Source: Paracoccaceae bacterium
GTDB lineage: Bacteria; Pseudomonadota; Alphaproteobacteria; Rhodobacterales; Rhodobacteraceae
Length of the DNA: 64,000 bases
Reading direction: 5' to 3'
Assembly (NCBI GenBank): GCA_020832445.1
Contig: JAFIEO010000029.1
Span: 186,001 to 250,000 of the forward strand
The notes below the pieces were generated by a model that did no database searches, was not told where the DNA came from, and saw only the letters and a program-made list of their open reading frames with translations. Positions 54,151-62,240 of this stretch are shown here, piece after piece (within the stretch, counting starts at the first letter, position 1; each line of letters begins with the position of its first letter). A program made the position numbers and the translations under genes.

Positions 54151-55099
54151 TCTTCTTGCCAAAAGCTTGGCGCAGATGGGCACCAAAGCCCTTGACCAGC
54201 CAGAAGCACCACCCAAAGCGACCGAGGGGACGCCTAGGTCGCTCAAAAGCATGTCTGACGTGCTTTCGCAGGTATCGGCGCAATCTGCACAAGAAATCGA
54301 TGTCAACGAGATTGCCGATTCCGAGATTGCTGACCGGTTTGATGTGAACGAGGGTCTGGGTGACCTGATCGAGTCGATACGCACCTCTGGTCAGCAGCTC
54401 CCTGCCCTGCTGCGATATCGTCGGGGCGCCGGACCACGGTATGAGGTGGTATATGGCCGCCGCAGGATTGCTGCCTGCCGTGTGCTTGGCATCAAGGTCA
54501 AAGCCTATATCAAGGAAATGGACCAGCGCGAGGCGTTGATCTCTCAGGCGCTGGAAAACTCTGCCCGGCTTGAGCGCAGCTTCATCGAACAGGCCATTTT
54601 CGCAACCAAGCTGGAAGAGCAGGGTTTTTCAAGGGCCGATATCGGCGATGTCCTTGCCGTGGATAAGGGCACGTTGAGCAAGCTTATCGGTGTCGCCCGC
54701 GAAGTTCCTGGCGCGGCGATCTACAAGATCGGTGCCGCCCATGATGCCGGACGCAGGCCCTGGCTGGAACTACGACGCCTGATCAAAATCGAGGGCGCAC
54801 CGGAGGGGCAGAAGCTGCTCTCGCTCATCCCCGATCAAGGCAGCCCGGCAGAAAAATTGTCATCAACGATCGAAGCATTGCAGGCGATTGAAGAAAACGC
54901 CGCCCGCCAATCAAAGCCCAAGGCAGGTGCAGGTTCGTCCGCCCCATTGACCCGGATCAACAAGACGCCGGTTTTGTTCAAGACCAAGGGCAACCGCCTT
55001 GTGATCGAGGTTTCGGAAAAGAAAGAACAGGGATTCATCGGCTTTGTCGAAGAGAATCTGGAGAAAATCTATGAGGAGTGGAAAGGCCAGGATGGCTGA
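54140..55099 (+). CDS. repB: Plasmid partitioning protein RepB (ParB-type)
   Basis: A 319-residue centromere-binding protein. N-terminal ParB box region: YEVVYGRRRIAACRVLGIKV and LENSARLERSFIEQAIFATK near residues 95-150; central HTH: LEEQGFSRADIGDVLAVDKG followed by TLSKLIGVAREVP near 160-190; C-terminal dimerisation tail. It binds parS sites, here most likely the palindromes at 55141, 56477 and perhaps 56788. Translationally coupled to repA. The stop at 55099 is followed by the repB-repC spacer that carries the predicted ctRNA. Confidence 0.95.
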   Translation: MKRDLLAKSLAQMGTKALDQPEAPPKATEGTPRSLKSMSDVLSQVSAQSAQEIDVNEIADSEIADRFDVNEGLGDLIESIRTSGQQLPALLRYRRGAGPRYEVVYGRRRIAACRVLGIKVKAYIKEMDQREALISQALENSARLERSFIEQAIFATKLEEQGFSRADIGDVLAVDKGTLSKLIGVAREVPGAAIYKIGAAHDAGRRPWLELRRLIKIEGAPEGQKLLSLIPDQGSPAEKLSSTIEALQAIEENAARQSKPKAGAGSSAPLTRINKTPVLFKTKGNRLVIEVSEKKEQGFIGFVEENLEKIYEEWKGQDG

Positions 55100-55140
55100 T
55101 AATCAAACAAGAAATCCACTAAATCATTGATTCTATTATG

Positions 55141-55156
55141 GTTGGCCATGGCCAAC
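55141..55156. repeat. parS-like 16-bp palindrome (copy 1)
   Basis: GTTGGCCATGGCCAAC is a perfect 16-bp palindrome in the repB-repC spacer. RepB sites in many repABC plasmids follow GTTNNNNGCNNNNAAC; this copy keeps GTT and AAC arms but has AT at the centre. An identical copy lies at 56477-56492. Confidence 0.75.
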
Positions 55157-55199
55157 GCATAAAACACGGGCAGTAACAACGAGCAAGGAGGCAGACAAC

Positions 55200-55257
55200 G
55201 CGCAAAAAGAAACCCCCCGAAGGCGGTGAAGCACTCCAGAGGGTCCCGATTTACTAG
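55200..55257 (-). ncRNA. Predicted repABC counter-transcribed RNA (incompatibility ctRNA)
   Basis: On the minus strand a promoter TTGCAG (55293-55288), 17-base spacer, TACCAA (55270-55265) is followed by about 57 bases ending in a UUCG-capped CCGCC/GGGGG-like hairpin and a TTTCTTTTT run (55212-55204). This length, location between repB and repC, and orientation match the antisense RNA that controls RepC in repABC plasmids. Not verified; the stem has one G-G mismatch. Confidence 0.65.
55204..55226 (-). terminator. Terminator of the predicted ctRNA
   Basis: CCGCC-TTCG-GGGGG stem with a UUCG tetraloop (one internal G-G mismatch) followed by TTTCTTTTT on the minus strand. Confidence 0.65.
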
Positions 55258-55336
55258 CACTTTATTGGTACCCCTAAAATTCAATCTCTGCAACACCGAT
55301 TTTGGTGAACGGTAAACTTTTGCCGTCTGAAATCAC

Positions 55337-56509
55337 ATGAAACCAGAAAAAGTCACGACTTCTGAAGTCGAGGCACAGATAAGCTGTGCCCTGCAGCACC
55401 CCCTGCCCTTTCACGGCATGGGCACGGTTGAGCAGCAACCATTTTTCAAACCAGTCGCCAGACGGGATCTGATGGCCGCGGTCAATACTGTCGCGAAAGA
55501 CCTTGGTTTGCGCGCGTCATCGGTCATGGTAATCGATGCCTTGCTAAGCTGCCTGCCATGCAAAGACCCAAAATCCGGCGCAGACAATCCCATAACACCG
55601 CAGACGCTGCTGACAGTTTACGCGGCAAATGCCACGCTGTGCTTCCGCGCCAAAGGGATCACAGACCGGCAATTAAGGCGCCATCTGGAGCGCCTTGAAG
55701 AAATCGGACTTATCCGGCGCAAAGACAGTGCAAACGGCAAACGGTTCCCGATCCAACGCAACGGGCGCGTCGTCGGCGCATTCGGGATTGATTTATCCCC
55801 ACTTCTTGAACAGTCTGAAAAGCTGTGCACCTTGGCAGAAACACGCCGCAAGGAAGCGACAGAACTGCGCGGTCTGCGGTCCTACATCCAGAAGCTCCGC
55901 ATGGACTGTCAGCGCCTGCCGTTGACCGAGGAACTAAGTGCGTTTCTGGACGTCACACGCAACATCATGCGCCGTGCCAGCACCACACTGACACAGGCGC
56001 GCGCACTCATCACCAAGCTGACAGATATTCTTATGAACGCGCGCAGCTATGTTTCTGACAGCGCACCAGCGCCTTCAGACCAGCTTGAACACAGCGACGA
56101 AGAAGTAACACCAAACCATGAAGAACCTACGCCAACGTCACATTTGACCGCCTCTGACGGGCAAAATGACCGCCACAAAGAGCCACCAAAATCATATACA
56201 AAAAAAACACCGACAGCGCCTTTTTCCCAGTTCTGGAAAAGTCTTGTATGCCTGTCACAATTTTATCCAGACACGCCAAGTTCGAAGAACATGGTTATTC
56301 AGATTATTTTCGAGTTTGGAAAAATGCTAAGAGTAGAACAAAGAACATTGGCCGAGGCCATTGCAAGAATAGGCTACCGGGAAACGCTGATTATACAAAA
56401 CCGTATTGCGGATAAGGCGGATGAGGTCATCAACCCAGATGCGTATTTTATGTCAGTCATCAGATGCGCAAGTAAAGTTGGCCATGGCCAACTTCCTGAG
56501 TTCAGTTAG
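55337..56509 (+). CDS. repC: Plasmid replication initiator RepC
   Basis: A 390-residue RepC. The N-terminal block QHPLPFHGMGTVEQQPFF and the winged-helix-like FRAKGITDRQLRRHLERLEE with IGLIRRKDSANGKRFPIQ near residues 110-145 are typical. A variable Pro/Ser-rich linker (about 240-300) precedes the C-terminal domain (EFGKMLRVEQRTLAEAIARI). RepC binds the origin inside its own gene and starts replication; it is controlled by the ctRNA. No Shine-Dalgarno before the ATG, common in repC. The coding DNA for the C-terminal part (from about 56190) is AT-rich. Confidence 0.95.
   Translation: MKPEKVTTSEVEAQISCALQHPLPFHGMGTVEQQPFFKPVARRDLMAAVNTVAKDLGLRASSVMVIDALLSCLPCKDPKSGADNPITPQTLLTVYAANATLCFRAKGITDRQLRRHLERLEEIGLIRRKDSANGKRFPIQRNGRVVGAFGIDLSPLLEQSEKLCTLAETRRKEATELRGLRSYIQKLRMDCQRLPLTEELSAFLDVTRNIMRRASTTLTQARALITKLTDILMNARSYVSDSAPAPSDQLEHSDEEVTPNHEEPTPTSHLTASDGQNDRHKEPPKSYTKKTPTAPFSQFWKSLVCLSQFYPDTPSSKNMVIQIIFEFGKMLRVEQRTLAEAIARIGYRETLIIQNRIADKADEVINPDAYFMSVIRCASKVGHGQLPEFS
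56190..56400 (+). other. Candidate oriV within repC
   Basis: An unusually AT-rich segment of repC. In repABC plasmids oriV maps inside repC, often at an AT-rich stretch. A one-mismatch DnaA box, TTATCCAGA, occurs near 56264. Position is inferred from the family and from base composition only. Confidence 0.35.
56477..56492. repeat. parS-like 16-bp palindrome (copy 2)
   Basis: GTTGGCCATGGCCAAC, identical to 55141-55156, overlapping the last codons of repC (stop at 56507-56509). Confidence 0.75.
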
Positions 56510-56787
56510 CTTGAACCGCTCATGTACATAGGCGAACTGCACAGACACTCATCGACATGTGGACCAAACCAAATAAGGCCCATCACTTGTCCTGTGGGCA
56601 GTGATAGCAACGCATGAGGTTCCATTCCCGCTACATGTCGCATTCAGTAACATCGGAAGATTATTCATATCGAGTTCGCGCATTGAATATATCACTAACG
56701 CGTTGCGACGAGTCACATGCGGTGGAACGCATGCACAATTGCTTGCCTGATATCCTTTGGATGTAATCCTACAATCCGTCATTAATC

Positions 56788-56803
56788 CAGTGCCATGGCC
56801 AAC
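56788..56803. repeat. Degenerate parS-like element
   Basis: CAGTGCCATGGCCAAC retains the right half GCCATGGCCAAC of the palindrome but has lost the left arm. It may be a weaker RepB site or a decayed copy. Confidence 0.4.
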
Positions 56804-57098
56804 CATCGCCACCGCGAAAGTCCTGCCGCGTTCAAAGGCGGAAAAGTTGAACACTATGCCCATACTGGGGCATGTCCCAGCATCCGAACAATCTATTATA
56901 GCGGCTCCTGGTCATCGGGGCAGGGCGGGGTACTTTGTTTGATACGACCATCAATTAATGTTGCTATTGCCCGCTTTTCGGGACAGGCAATGAAACTTCG
57001 GCTCTTTGACTTTCGCGTTCCAGCCAAAGACCCGCCGTTTCAAACTACTGTGCGGCAAGTGATGTTCAGCGCCCTAAGAAATTGGGAAGTTCTGGTAG

Positions 57099-57124
57099 TG
57101 TGCAAAATATCTACATTATGCACA
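57099..57124. repeat. 26-bp dyad, right copy flanking repABC
   Basis: TGTGCAAAAT, six bases, ATTATGCACA; one mismatch in the 10-bp stem. Same length, spacing and core as the element at 52331-52356. Confidence 0.65.
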
Positions 57125-57247
57125 TAAAATACCTGTCATCCCTACCAGCAGGTCATATCCAAAAAACTCCGGAACCGCCACTTATACCTTGATACACGCG
57201 AAAAATACCAAAGTGCATGTGGTGGATATTGACACTCCGGCTTATTC

Positions 57248-57264
57248 GTAACATATAAAGTTAC
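57248..57264. promoter_or_regulatory. Candidate Rrf2 operator abutting the start codon
   Basis: GTAAC-N7-GTTAC dyad ending at the base before the Rrf2 ATG (57265). Rrf2 repressors commonly autoregulate from sites overlapping their promoter. Confidence 0.5.
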
Positions 57265-57708
57265 ATGAAACGTGACAGTCGGCTTTCATCAGTTCTTCAT
57301 GCCTTGCTGCATATGGCAGAACACGACGGCCCCATGACATCGGATGTGCTGGCGCAGTGCCTTGGCGCAAACCCCGTTGTGGTGCGGCGCACTATGGGAC
57401 TGCTGCGCAATGCGGGATTGGTAAGCGCAGCGCGGGGGCATGCGGGCGGCTGGCGCATTGCGGCTGACCTAAATTCCGTAAACTTACGCCAACTGCACGA
57501 AGCCTTGGGGGAGCCTGCCATTTTTGCCATCGGCAATCGCAACGAAAACCCGCAATGCCTTGTAGAGCAGTCGGTCAATGCCGCGCTTGAAGATGCCTTC
57601 TCTGACGCGGAAGCGTTGCTGATGACTCGTTTTGCAGATGTGACACTGGCCGATCTGGCCCAGGATTTTGCCCGTCGCTATGCCAGCAGGCGGGACGTGA
57701 AGGAGTAG
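57265..57708 (+). CDS. Rrf2-family transcriptional regulator
   Basis: A 147-residue winged-helix protein: LSSVLHALLHMAEHDGPMTS, recognition NPVVVRRTMGLLRNAGLVSA and the wing GHAGGWRIAAD. The three clustered Cys that bind an Fe-S cluster in IscR and NsrR are absent; only two scattered Cys (C35 in LAQCLG and one in NPQCLVE) are present, so it is more like the YwnA group, which may sense electrophiles or redox state. Start ATG 57265 with no spacer to its operator. Next gene is 3 bp downstream and likely its target. Confidence 0.88.
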   Translation: MKRDSRLSSVLHALLHMAEHDGPMTSDVLAQCLGANPVVVRRTMGLLRNAGLVSAARGHAGGWRIAADLNSVNLRQLHEALGEPAIFAIGNRNENPQCLVEQSVNAALEDAFSDAEALLMTRFADVTLADLAQDFARRYASRRDVKE

Positions 57709-57711
57709 CAC

Positions 57712-58599
57712 ATGCATGATGTGATCGTAATAGGGGGCAGCTATGCCGGAATGGCCGCAGCCCTGCAACTGGCGCGCGCACGCCGCAAGGTTCTGGTGAT
57801 CGACGCAGGCCAACGCCGCAACCGTTTTGCCAGTCATTCACATGGTTTCCTGGGACAGGACGGGATAGATCCTGCCCGTATCTGGGCAGATGCCCGCGCC
57901 CAACTGGAAGTATACCCGACCCTGAGTTGGGTCGACGGCACTGCAAGTGCAATTTCAGGCCGGAAAGGGCAGTTCGATGTCTTGACGGAGAAAGGTAAGG
58001 AATTTTCCGGCCAGCGTGTTTTGCTGGCAACGGGGGTATCGGATCAAATGCCCGACATTGCTGGCCTGCAAGAGCGTTGGGGCGTGACGGTGTTTCACTG
58101 CCCCTATTGCCATGGCTTTGAATTGGATCAGGGGCAGATCGGCGTTATTGCCAGTGCGCCAATGTCGCTTCATCAGGCACAGTTGCTGCCGGAATGGGGG
58201 CAGGTGACATTTCTGACAAATACGATGCTGACGCTTGACGCGGCACAGAGCAGCGATCTGGGCAGGCGCGGGGTGGAGATCGAAGAAACCCCGATCTTGC
58301 GGATTTCGGGCAATGCAGATGTTGAACTGCGCGACGGGCGGTGCCTGTCATTCGCCGGCCTTTTCATTGCCACGCGCACCAATCCCGCAAGCCCGCTGGC
58401 TGAAGCCGCAGGGTGCAAACTGGCAGGCACGCCCATGGGAACACAGATCATGACGAGCGAGAGCAGGGAAACCAGCATTCCCGGCATTTTTGCCTGCGGC
58501 GATGTCACGCGTGCGCCGCATTCTGTTTCGTTGGCGGTCGGTGACGGCGCGTGGACCGGTGCGCAGTTGCATCGCTCACTGGTGTGGGCAGAAGATTAA
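57712..58599 (+). CDS. Thioredoxin-reductase-like NAD(P)/FAD oxidoreductase
   Basis: A 295-residue flavoprotein. FAD motif VIVIGGSYAGMAAALQLARA at residues 4-23, redox-active CxxC in FHCPYCHGFELDQGQ near residue 126, and the C-terminal GIFACGDVTRAPHSVSLAV. The HCPYCHGFE form (CPYC, His-flanked) differs from the CATC of TrxB and is found in TrxR-like proteins beside Rrf2 regulators. Presumed role: NADPH-dependent disulfide reduction or protection from oxidants. Partner protein unknown. Confidence 0.88.
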   Translation: MHDVIVIGGSYAGMAAALQLARARRKVLVIDAGQRRNRFASHSHGFLGQDGIDPARIWADARAQLEVYPTLSWVDGTASAISGRKGQFDVLTEKGKEFSGQRVLLATGVSDQMPDIAGLQERWGVTVFHCPYCHGFELDQGQIGVIASAPMSLHQAQLLPEWGQVTFLTNTMLTLDAAQSSDLGRRGVEIEETPILRISGNADVELRDGRCLSFAGLFIATRTNPASPLAEAAGCKLAGTPMGTQIMTSESRETSIPGIFACGDVTRAPHSVSLAVGDGAWTGAQLHRSLVWAED

Positions 58600-58670
58600 A
58601 TCGCGCGGCAGGCAGATTTGGCATCTGGTCTGTTGTTGGCGCAAAACACATGACATTCTGTCTTGAAACG

Positions 58671-58727
58671 ACATCAAACAGGGCAGGGGGCTGCGATCCC
58701 CCCGCTGGGGTTAACGCTGTTTGATGT
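58671..58727. terminator. Nested convergent terminator
   Basis: Outer stem ACATCAAACAG/CTGTTTGATGT (11 bp perfect) encloses a GGGGG/CCCCC inner hairpin. It sits between the convergent TrxR-like and histidine-kinase genes; the rest of 58600-58880 holds nothing else recognisable. Confidence 0.6.
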
Positions 58728-58880
58728 TGTCTGGCTTCTGACTATGTGGTGCGAAAGATTTCCGAATTATCAGGCTGAACCGGATCGCAACCGCGCAAGA
58801 CATTGATGAAGAGTTCCGCCCGCGGGCAGGGCAAATGTTCCAGGGACTATCTTCAAGACCTGTTGCATGGGTGCAGCCCG

Positions 58881-60320
58881 TCAAACCTGTGTGCTGTTTT
58901 GCAATGATCCGGCAGCCAAAGGCAGGGTAAGCACAATCGTGCACCCGGTCGTTTCAGGCGCGACATGGGCAGACCCGCCATGCGAGGCCGCGATCGTGCG
59001 CACGATTGCCAGCCCAAGGCCACAGCCTGAACGCGCCTGTTCTTTGCCATCTGCCTGCGGCAAGCGTATGAACCGTTCAAATACCTGCTCTGAGGCAAGG
59101 ACGGGAATGCCTGGCCCTTCATCTTTGACAAAAAGTTTCACATGCTGCTGTTCGCATTCCAGTCGCAGCGTCAATTCACCACCATTGGCCGCACCATAGC
59201 GCAACGCATTATCGAGCAGATTTTCAACAGCTTCACGCAGCAGGATTTCATTGCCTTGCACATTCAGCGGCTGTTCAGGTGCATCAAGGTTGATTTCAAT
59301 TGCCTGATCCAGTGCAGCAGGGGCAAATTTGCGCGCCATGTCAGCCACCAGCCACGTAAAGTCGATCAAAGCTGTGTCACCCAAGCCGGAATGATCTGCG
59401 CTTTCAAGGCTAAGCAATTGCTGGCTCAGGCGTGACAACTCGCTGGCGGCGGTGTGCAGGTCTTGTAACCGCACGTCGCGTTGGTCAGGGTCTTTGGTGG
59501 AAATCGCGGCTTCGGCCTGTGCTTTGATTGCGGCGACGGGGTTGCGGATCTGGTGTGCTGCATTGGCAATAAACGCATTGCGGCGCTGCATTTCTGCCTG
59601 AAGGCGGGCGAAAAGTGAATTCATTGTGCCCACAAGCGGGCGCACTTCGGTTGGAACAACACGCCGGATTGGCCCCAGTTCAGAAGGGCTGCGTAGTGAC
59701 ACCGCCGCGCGCAAATCCGTCAGGGGCCGCAAACCGCGCGCAATGCCAAACCAGACCGCCGCCGCGGCAGTCACGACAACGGCCAGCAGAATAGAAAGCG
59801 CCTGCTGCAAGATCACCATGCTTAACGCGCGGCGTTGGGTGGTGGTTTGCCAGACCAGAACAGTGGTCCAGCCATCAAAAAACGGATCAGAGATGAACTC
59901 TCGCAGCGCAACGGCGCGCACTGGTTTATCTGCATAAATGAAATCAAAGAAATGCGGCTCTCCTCCGCGCAAATCATCTGGCACGATATTGGCGGGTATG
60001 TCGGTGAAACCGGCCAGAAACCGGCCATCGGCGGCAGACACATTGTAAAAGATAGGGTCACCCAAAACGCCCACCAGCGAATCCAGCAACGCATCGGACA
60101 CGACATCGCCCTGTGTTATAATGACCTCTCGTGCGACGACATGCGCCACGACTTTCAGCGCGTCATCATACAGCGCCTGAGACATTGTTTGCGCCTGCCA
60201 GAACCGTAAGGCCCCCGCCATCATGGCCACTGCAACCAATGGCAGGATGATCAGCATGAACAGCCGCAATCGCAAGGATGCCGACAGGGGGTTGCGCCAC
60301 AATTGCACCCGGCGCGTCAT
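58881..60320 (-). CDS. Sensor histidine kinase, TctE-like
   Basis: A 479-residue inner-membrane kinase. Two transmembrane segments (about 19-40 and 165-188) enclose a periplasmic sensor domain; HAMP-like RGLRPLTDLRAAVSLRSPSE; phosphoacceptor His in FIANAAHQIRNPVAAIKAQA near residue 265; N box ENLLDNALRYG, G1 KDEGPGIP, G2 GCGLGLAIVRTIAASHGG. Overlaps the response-regulator gene by 4 bp. Divergent from tctC, so it probably senses the tricarboxylate or other acid that TctCBA imports. Confidence 0.9.
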   Translation of the reverse strand: MTRRVQLWRNPLSASLRLRLFMLIILPLVAVAMMAGALRFWQAQTMSQALYDDALKVVAHVVAREVIITQGDVVSDALLDSLVGVLGDPIFYNVSAADGRFLAGFTDIPANIVPDDLRGGEPHFFDFIYADKPVRAVALREFISDPFFDGWTTVLVWQTTTQRRALSMVILQQALSILLAVVVTAAAAVWFGIARGLRPLTDLRAAVSLRSPSELGPIRRVVPTEVRPLVGTMNSLFARLQAEMQRRNAFIANAAHQIRNPVAAIKAQAEAAISTKDPDQRDVRLQDLHTAASELSRLSQQLLSLESADHSGLGDTALIDFTWLVADMARKFAPAALDQAIEINLDAPEQPLNVQGNEILLREAVENLLDNALRYGAANGGELTLRLECEQQHVKLFVKDEGPGIPVLASEQVFERFIRLPQADGKEQARSGCGLGLAIVRTIAASHGGSAHVAPETTGCTIVLTLPLAAGSLQNSTQV

Positions 60321-60988
60321 CCTGCGTCGATCTGCATCAGATAGCCCAGACCGCGCAGTGTGCGGATTGTCAGCCCATGCCCGTCCAGCTTGCGCCGCAG
60401 CCGAGAGACCAGCAGTTCCACGGCATTGGCATCAATATCAGACCCTGTGCCGTAGATCCGCTCGCCAAGCTGATCCTTGGACAGGACACGGCCAGAATTG
60501 TCGGCGAAGGCCTCGAACAGTGCCAGTTCACGGCGCGAGAGTGTTAGCACACCCTCCAGCCCGTGAAGGCTGCGGCAGGCGCGGTTGTAGGTGATGGCGC
60601 CGAAAACTTCGGTTTCCGCGCGGGATTCCTGCGGGCGGCGCGACAGCGCACGGATACGGGCATGCAGTTCAGCCATCTCGAAGGGTTTGACCAGATAGTC
60701 ATCCGCCCCTGCATCCAGTCCTGCAACACGGTCGGAAACCTGTCCCTGTGCTGTCAGCATCAACACCGGAAAGCCCTGTCCGCGCGCGCGCAGCTGGCGG
60801 GCAATATCAAGCCCGCTCAGGCCCGGCAGGTTTACATCCACCACGGCCAGATCAGCCCCGTTCTGTGCCAGAAAGCAATCTGCCTCCAACCCGCTGTCCA
60901 GCCAGTCTACAGCGTGCCCTGCGTCTTGCAGGGACTGGATCAGCGCGCGCGCAAGAATGGTATTATCTTCAATTAGCACTATTCGCAT
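60317..60988 (-). CDS. OmpR-family response regulator, TctD-like
   Basis: A 223-residue activator. Receiver domain: acidic pocket IVLIEDN, phosphorylated Asp in AVVDVNLPGLSG near residue 51, Lys in LVKPFEMAEL near 102. C-terminal winged helix: SRRELALFEAFADNSGRVLS and NAVELLVSRLRRKLDGHGLTIRTLRGLGY. The start MRIVLIEDN at 60988 is chosen since homologues start there; a longer frame to 61015 is possible. A direct repeat at 61026-61044 is a good candidate binding site. Confidence 0.92.
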   Translation of the reverse strand: MRIVLIEDNTILARALIQSLQDAGHAVDWLDSGLEADCFLAQNGADLAVVDVNLPGLSGLDIARQLRARGQGFPVLMLTAQGQVSDRVAGLDAGADDYLVKPFEMAELHARIRALSRRPQESRAETEVFGAITYNRACRSLHGLEGVLTLSRRELALFEAFADNSGRVLSKDQLGERIYGTGSDIDANAVELLVSRLRRKLDGHGLTIRTLRGLGYLMQIDAG

Positions 60989-61025
60989 AATTTTTCTCTT
61001 GTCGGGGTCAGCCACTTAATTTGCG

Positions 61026-61044
61026 TCTGACAGCATTCTGACAG
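61026..61044. promoter_or_regulatory. Direct repeat TCTGACAG, candidate TctD site
   Basis: TCTGACAG-N3-TCTGACAG, 11 bp period (one helical turn), in the 139-bp region between the response regulator gene and tctC. OmpR-family regulators bind tandem direct repeats with this spacing. Confidence 0.6.
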
Positions 61045-61127
61045 GTAAGGGCGTTAAATCTATTTTTGGCACAGCAGGGCGTGGAGGCGCCCCTGCAAAT
61101 GTGCGCAAAACGACTTGGGAGGTCAAC

Positions 61128-62231
61128 ATGACAGTAACAACACCAACCCGGCGCGGGGCGCTGGGTGTTATCGCTGCGGCTGCGGCAGCATTTACACTGG
61201 GCACACCGGCACATGCGCAGGTGGATTTTTCCGGCCAGACCATTGAATGGATCATTCCATTCGGCACGGGGGGCGGGTCGGACACATGGGCGCGGTTCAA
61301 CGCCCCGTTTTTGTCCAAGCATTTGCCGGGCAACCCGACAGTGGTTGTCGTCAATGAACCCGGTGGCGGATCGACACGCGGCACCAACCTGTTCACGCAG
61401 CGTGCCCGCCCTGATGGGCTGACCATTCTGGGAACATCCGGTTCGACACAATTTCCCTATCTTCTGGGCGATCCGCGCGTGCGCTATGAATATCAGGACT
61501 GGTCGGTTGTGATGGTCGGCCCCACTGGTGGTGTGGCCTATGTCTCGCCCTCGACCGGGGTTGAAAGCATTGATGATGTCGCAAATCTGCAAGGGCAGCG
61601 CCTTGTCTATGCCAGCCAGGGCGCAACCTCGCTTGATCTGGTGCCGATGCTGGCGTTCAAGTTGCTGGGGCTGGATGTGAATTATGTGTTCGGCTTTGGC
61701 GGGCGCGGGGATGGACGTCTGGCGTTTGAACGCGGCGAGGTGAACATCGATTATCAGACATCTTCGGCGTTCATCAGCAACGTGACCCCGCTTGTCGACG
61801 AAGGCAAAGCGGTTCCCCTGATGTCATGGGGTGTGCTGGATGATGACGGCAACCCGCAGCGCGACCCCACCTTCCCGGACCTGCCAATTCTGGAAGAAGT
61901 TTATGAAATGGTCCACGGTGAAGCGCCGTCCGGCCCGATGTATGACGCCTATAAGGCGTTCAACACGGCAGGCTTTGCCGCGCAGAAAATGGTTGTCTTG
62001 CCCGAAGGTGCGTCGGACGAACTGGTCGAGACATATCGCGCGGCATGGCGCGATGTCTTTGCCGACCCCGACTATCAGGCCACATTTGAAGATGCACTTG
62101 GCAGCTATGAACAAGTGACAGACCGTGGCGCTGATGCGCTGTTTTCGGCAGGCACAAACATCGACCCTGAAGTCCGCTCGATGGTCGTCGACATGCTGGC
62201 CAGCGAATACAACGTGCGGCTGGGCGACTAA
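61128..62231 (+). CDS. tctC: Tripartite tricarboxylate transporter receptor TctC
   Basis: A 367-residue periplasmic binding protein (Bug/TctC family), start ATG 61128 after GGGAGG. The N-terminus PTRRGALGVIAAAAAAFTLG with cleavage after AHA has twin arginines, so it may use the Tat or Sec pathway. Family features: IEWIIPFGTGGGSDTWARF, VVNEPGGGSTRGTNLF, VYASQGATSLDLVPMLA. Binds citrate or another organic acid. Followed by a strong hairpin and tctA. Confidence 0.9.
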   Translation: MTVTTPTRRGALGVIAAAAAAFTLGTPAHAQVDFSGQTIEWIIPFGTGGGSDTWARFNAPFLSKHLPGNPTVVVVNEPGGGSTRGTNLFTQRARPDGLTILGTSGSTQFPYLLGDPRVRYEYQDWSVVMVGPTGGVAYVSPSTGVESIDDVANLQGQRLVYASQGATSLDLVPMLAFKLLGLDVNYVFGFGGRGDGRLAFERGEVNIDYQTSSAFISNVTPLVDEGKAVPLMSWGVLDDDGNPQRDPTFPDLPILEEVYEMVHGEAPSGPMYDAYKAFNTAGFAAQKMVVLPEGASDELVETYRAAWRDVFADPDYQATFEDALGSYEQVTDRGADALFSAGTNIDPEVRSMVVDMLASEYNVRLGD

Positions 62232-62240
62232 ACTGCCCAA

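Larger units (their letters stand above)
56510..57264. other. Non-coding region after repC with regulatory dyads
   Basis: 755 bp with no gene I can support. It contains a degenerate parS copy at 56788-56803 (11 of 16 positions), the right-hand 26-bp dyad at 57099-57124, and the Rrf2 operator at 57248-57264. Open frames at 56549-56863 (minus) and 56795-57127 (plus) look random. Confidence 0.5.

Noticed and set aside
56549-56863. 104-codon minus-strand open frame after repC
   Set aside because: No ribosome site, no recognisable motif, random-looking composition in a non-coding AT-richer region.
56795-57127. 110-codon plus-strand open frame starting in the degenerate parS element
   Set aside because: No domain or ribosome site; overlaps the 26-bp dyad; most likely chance.
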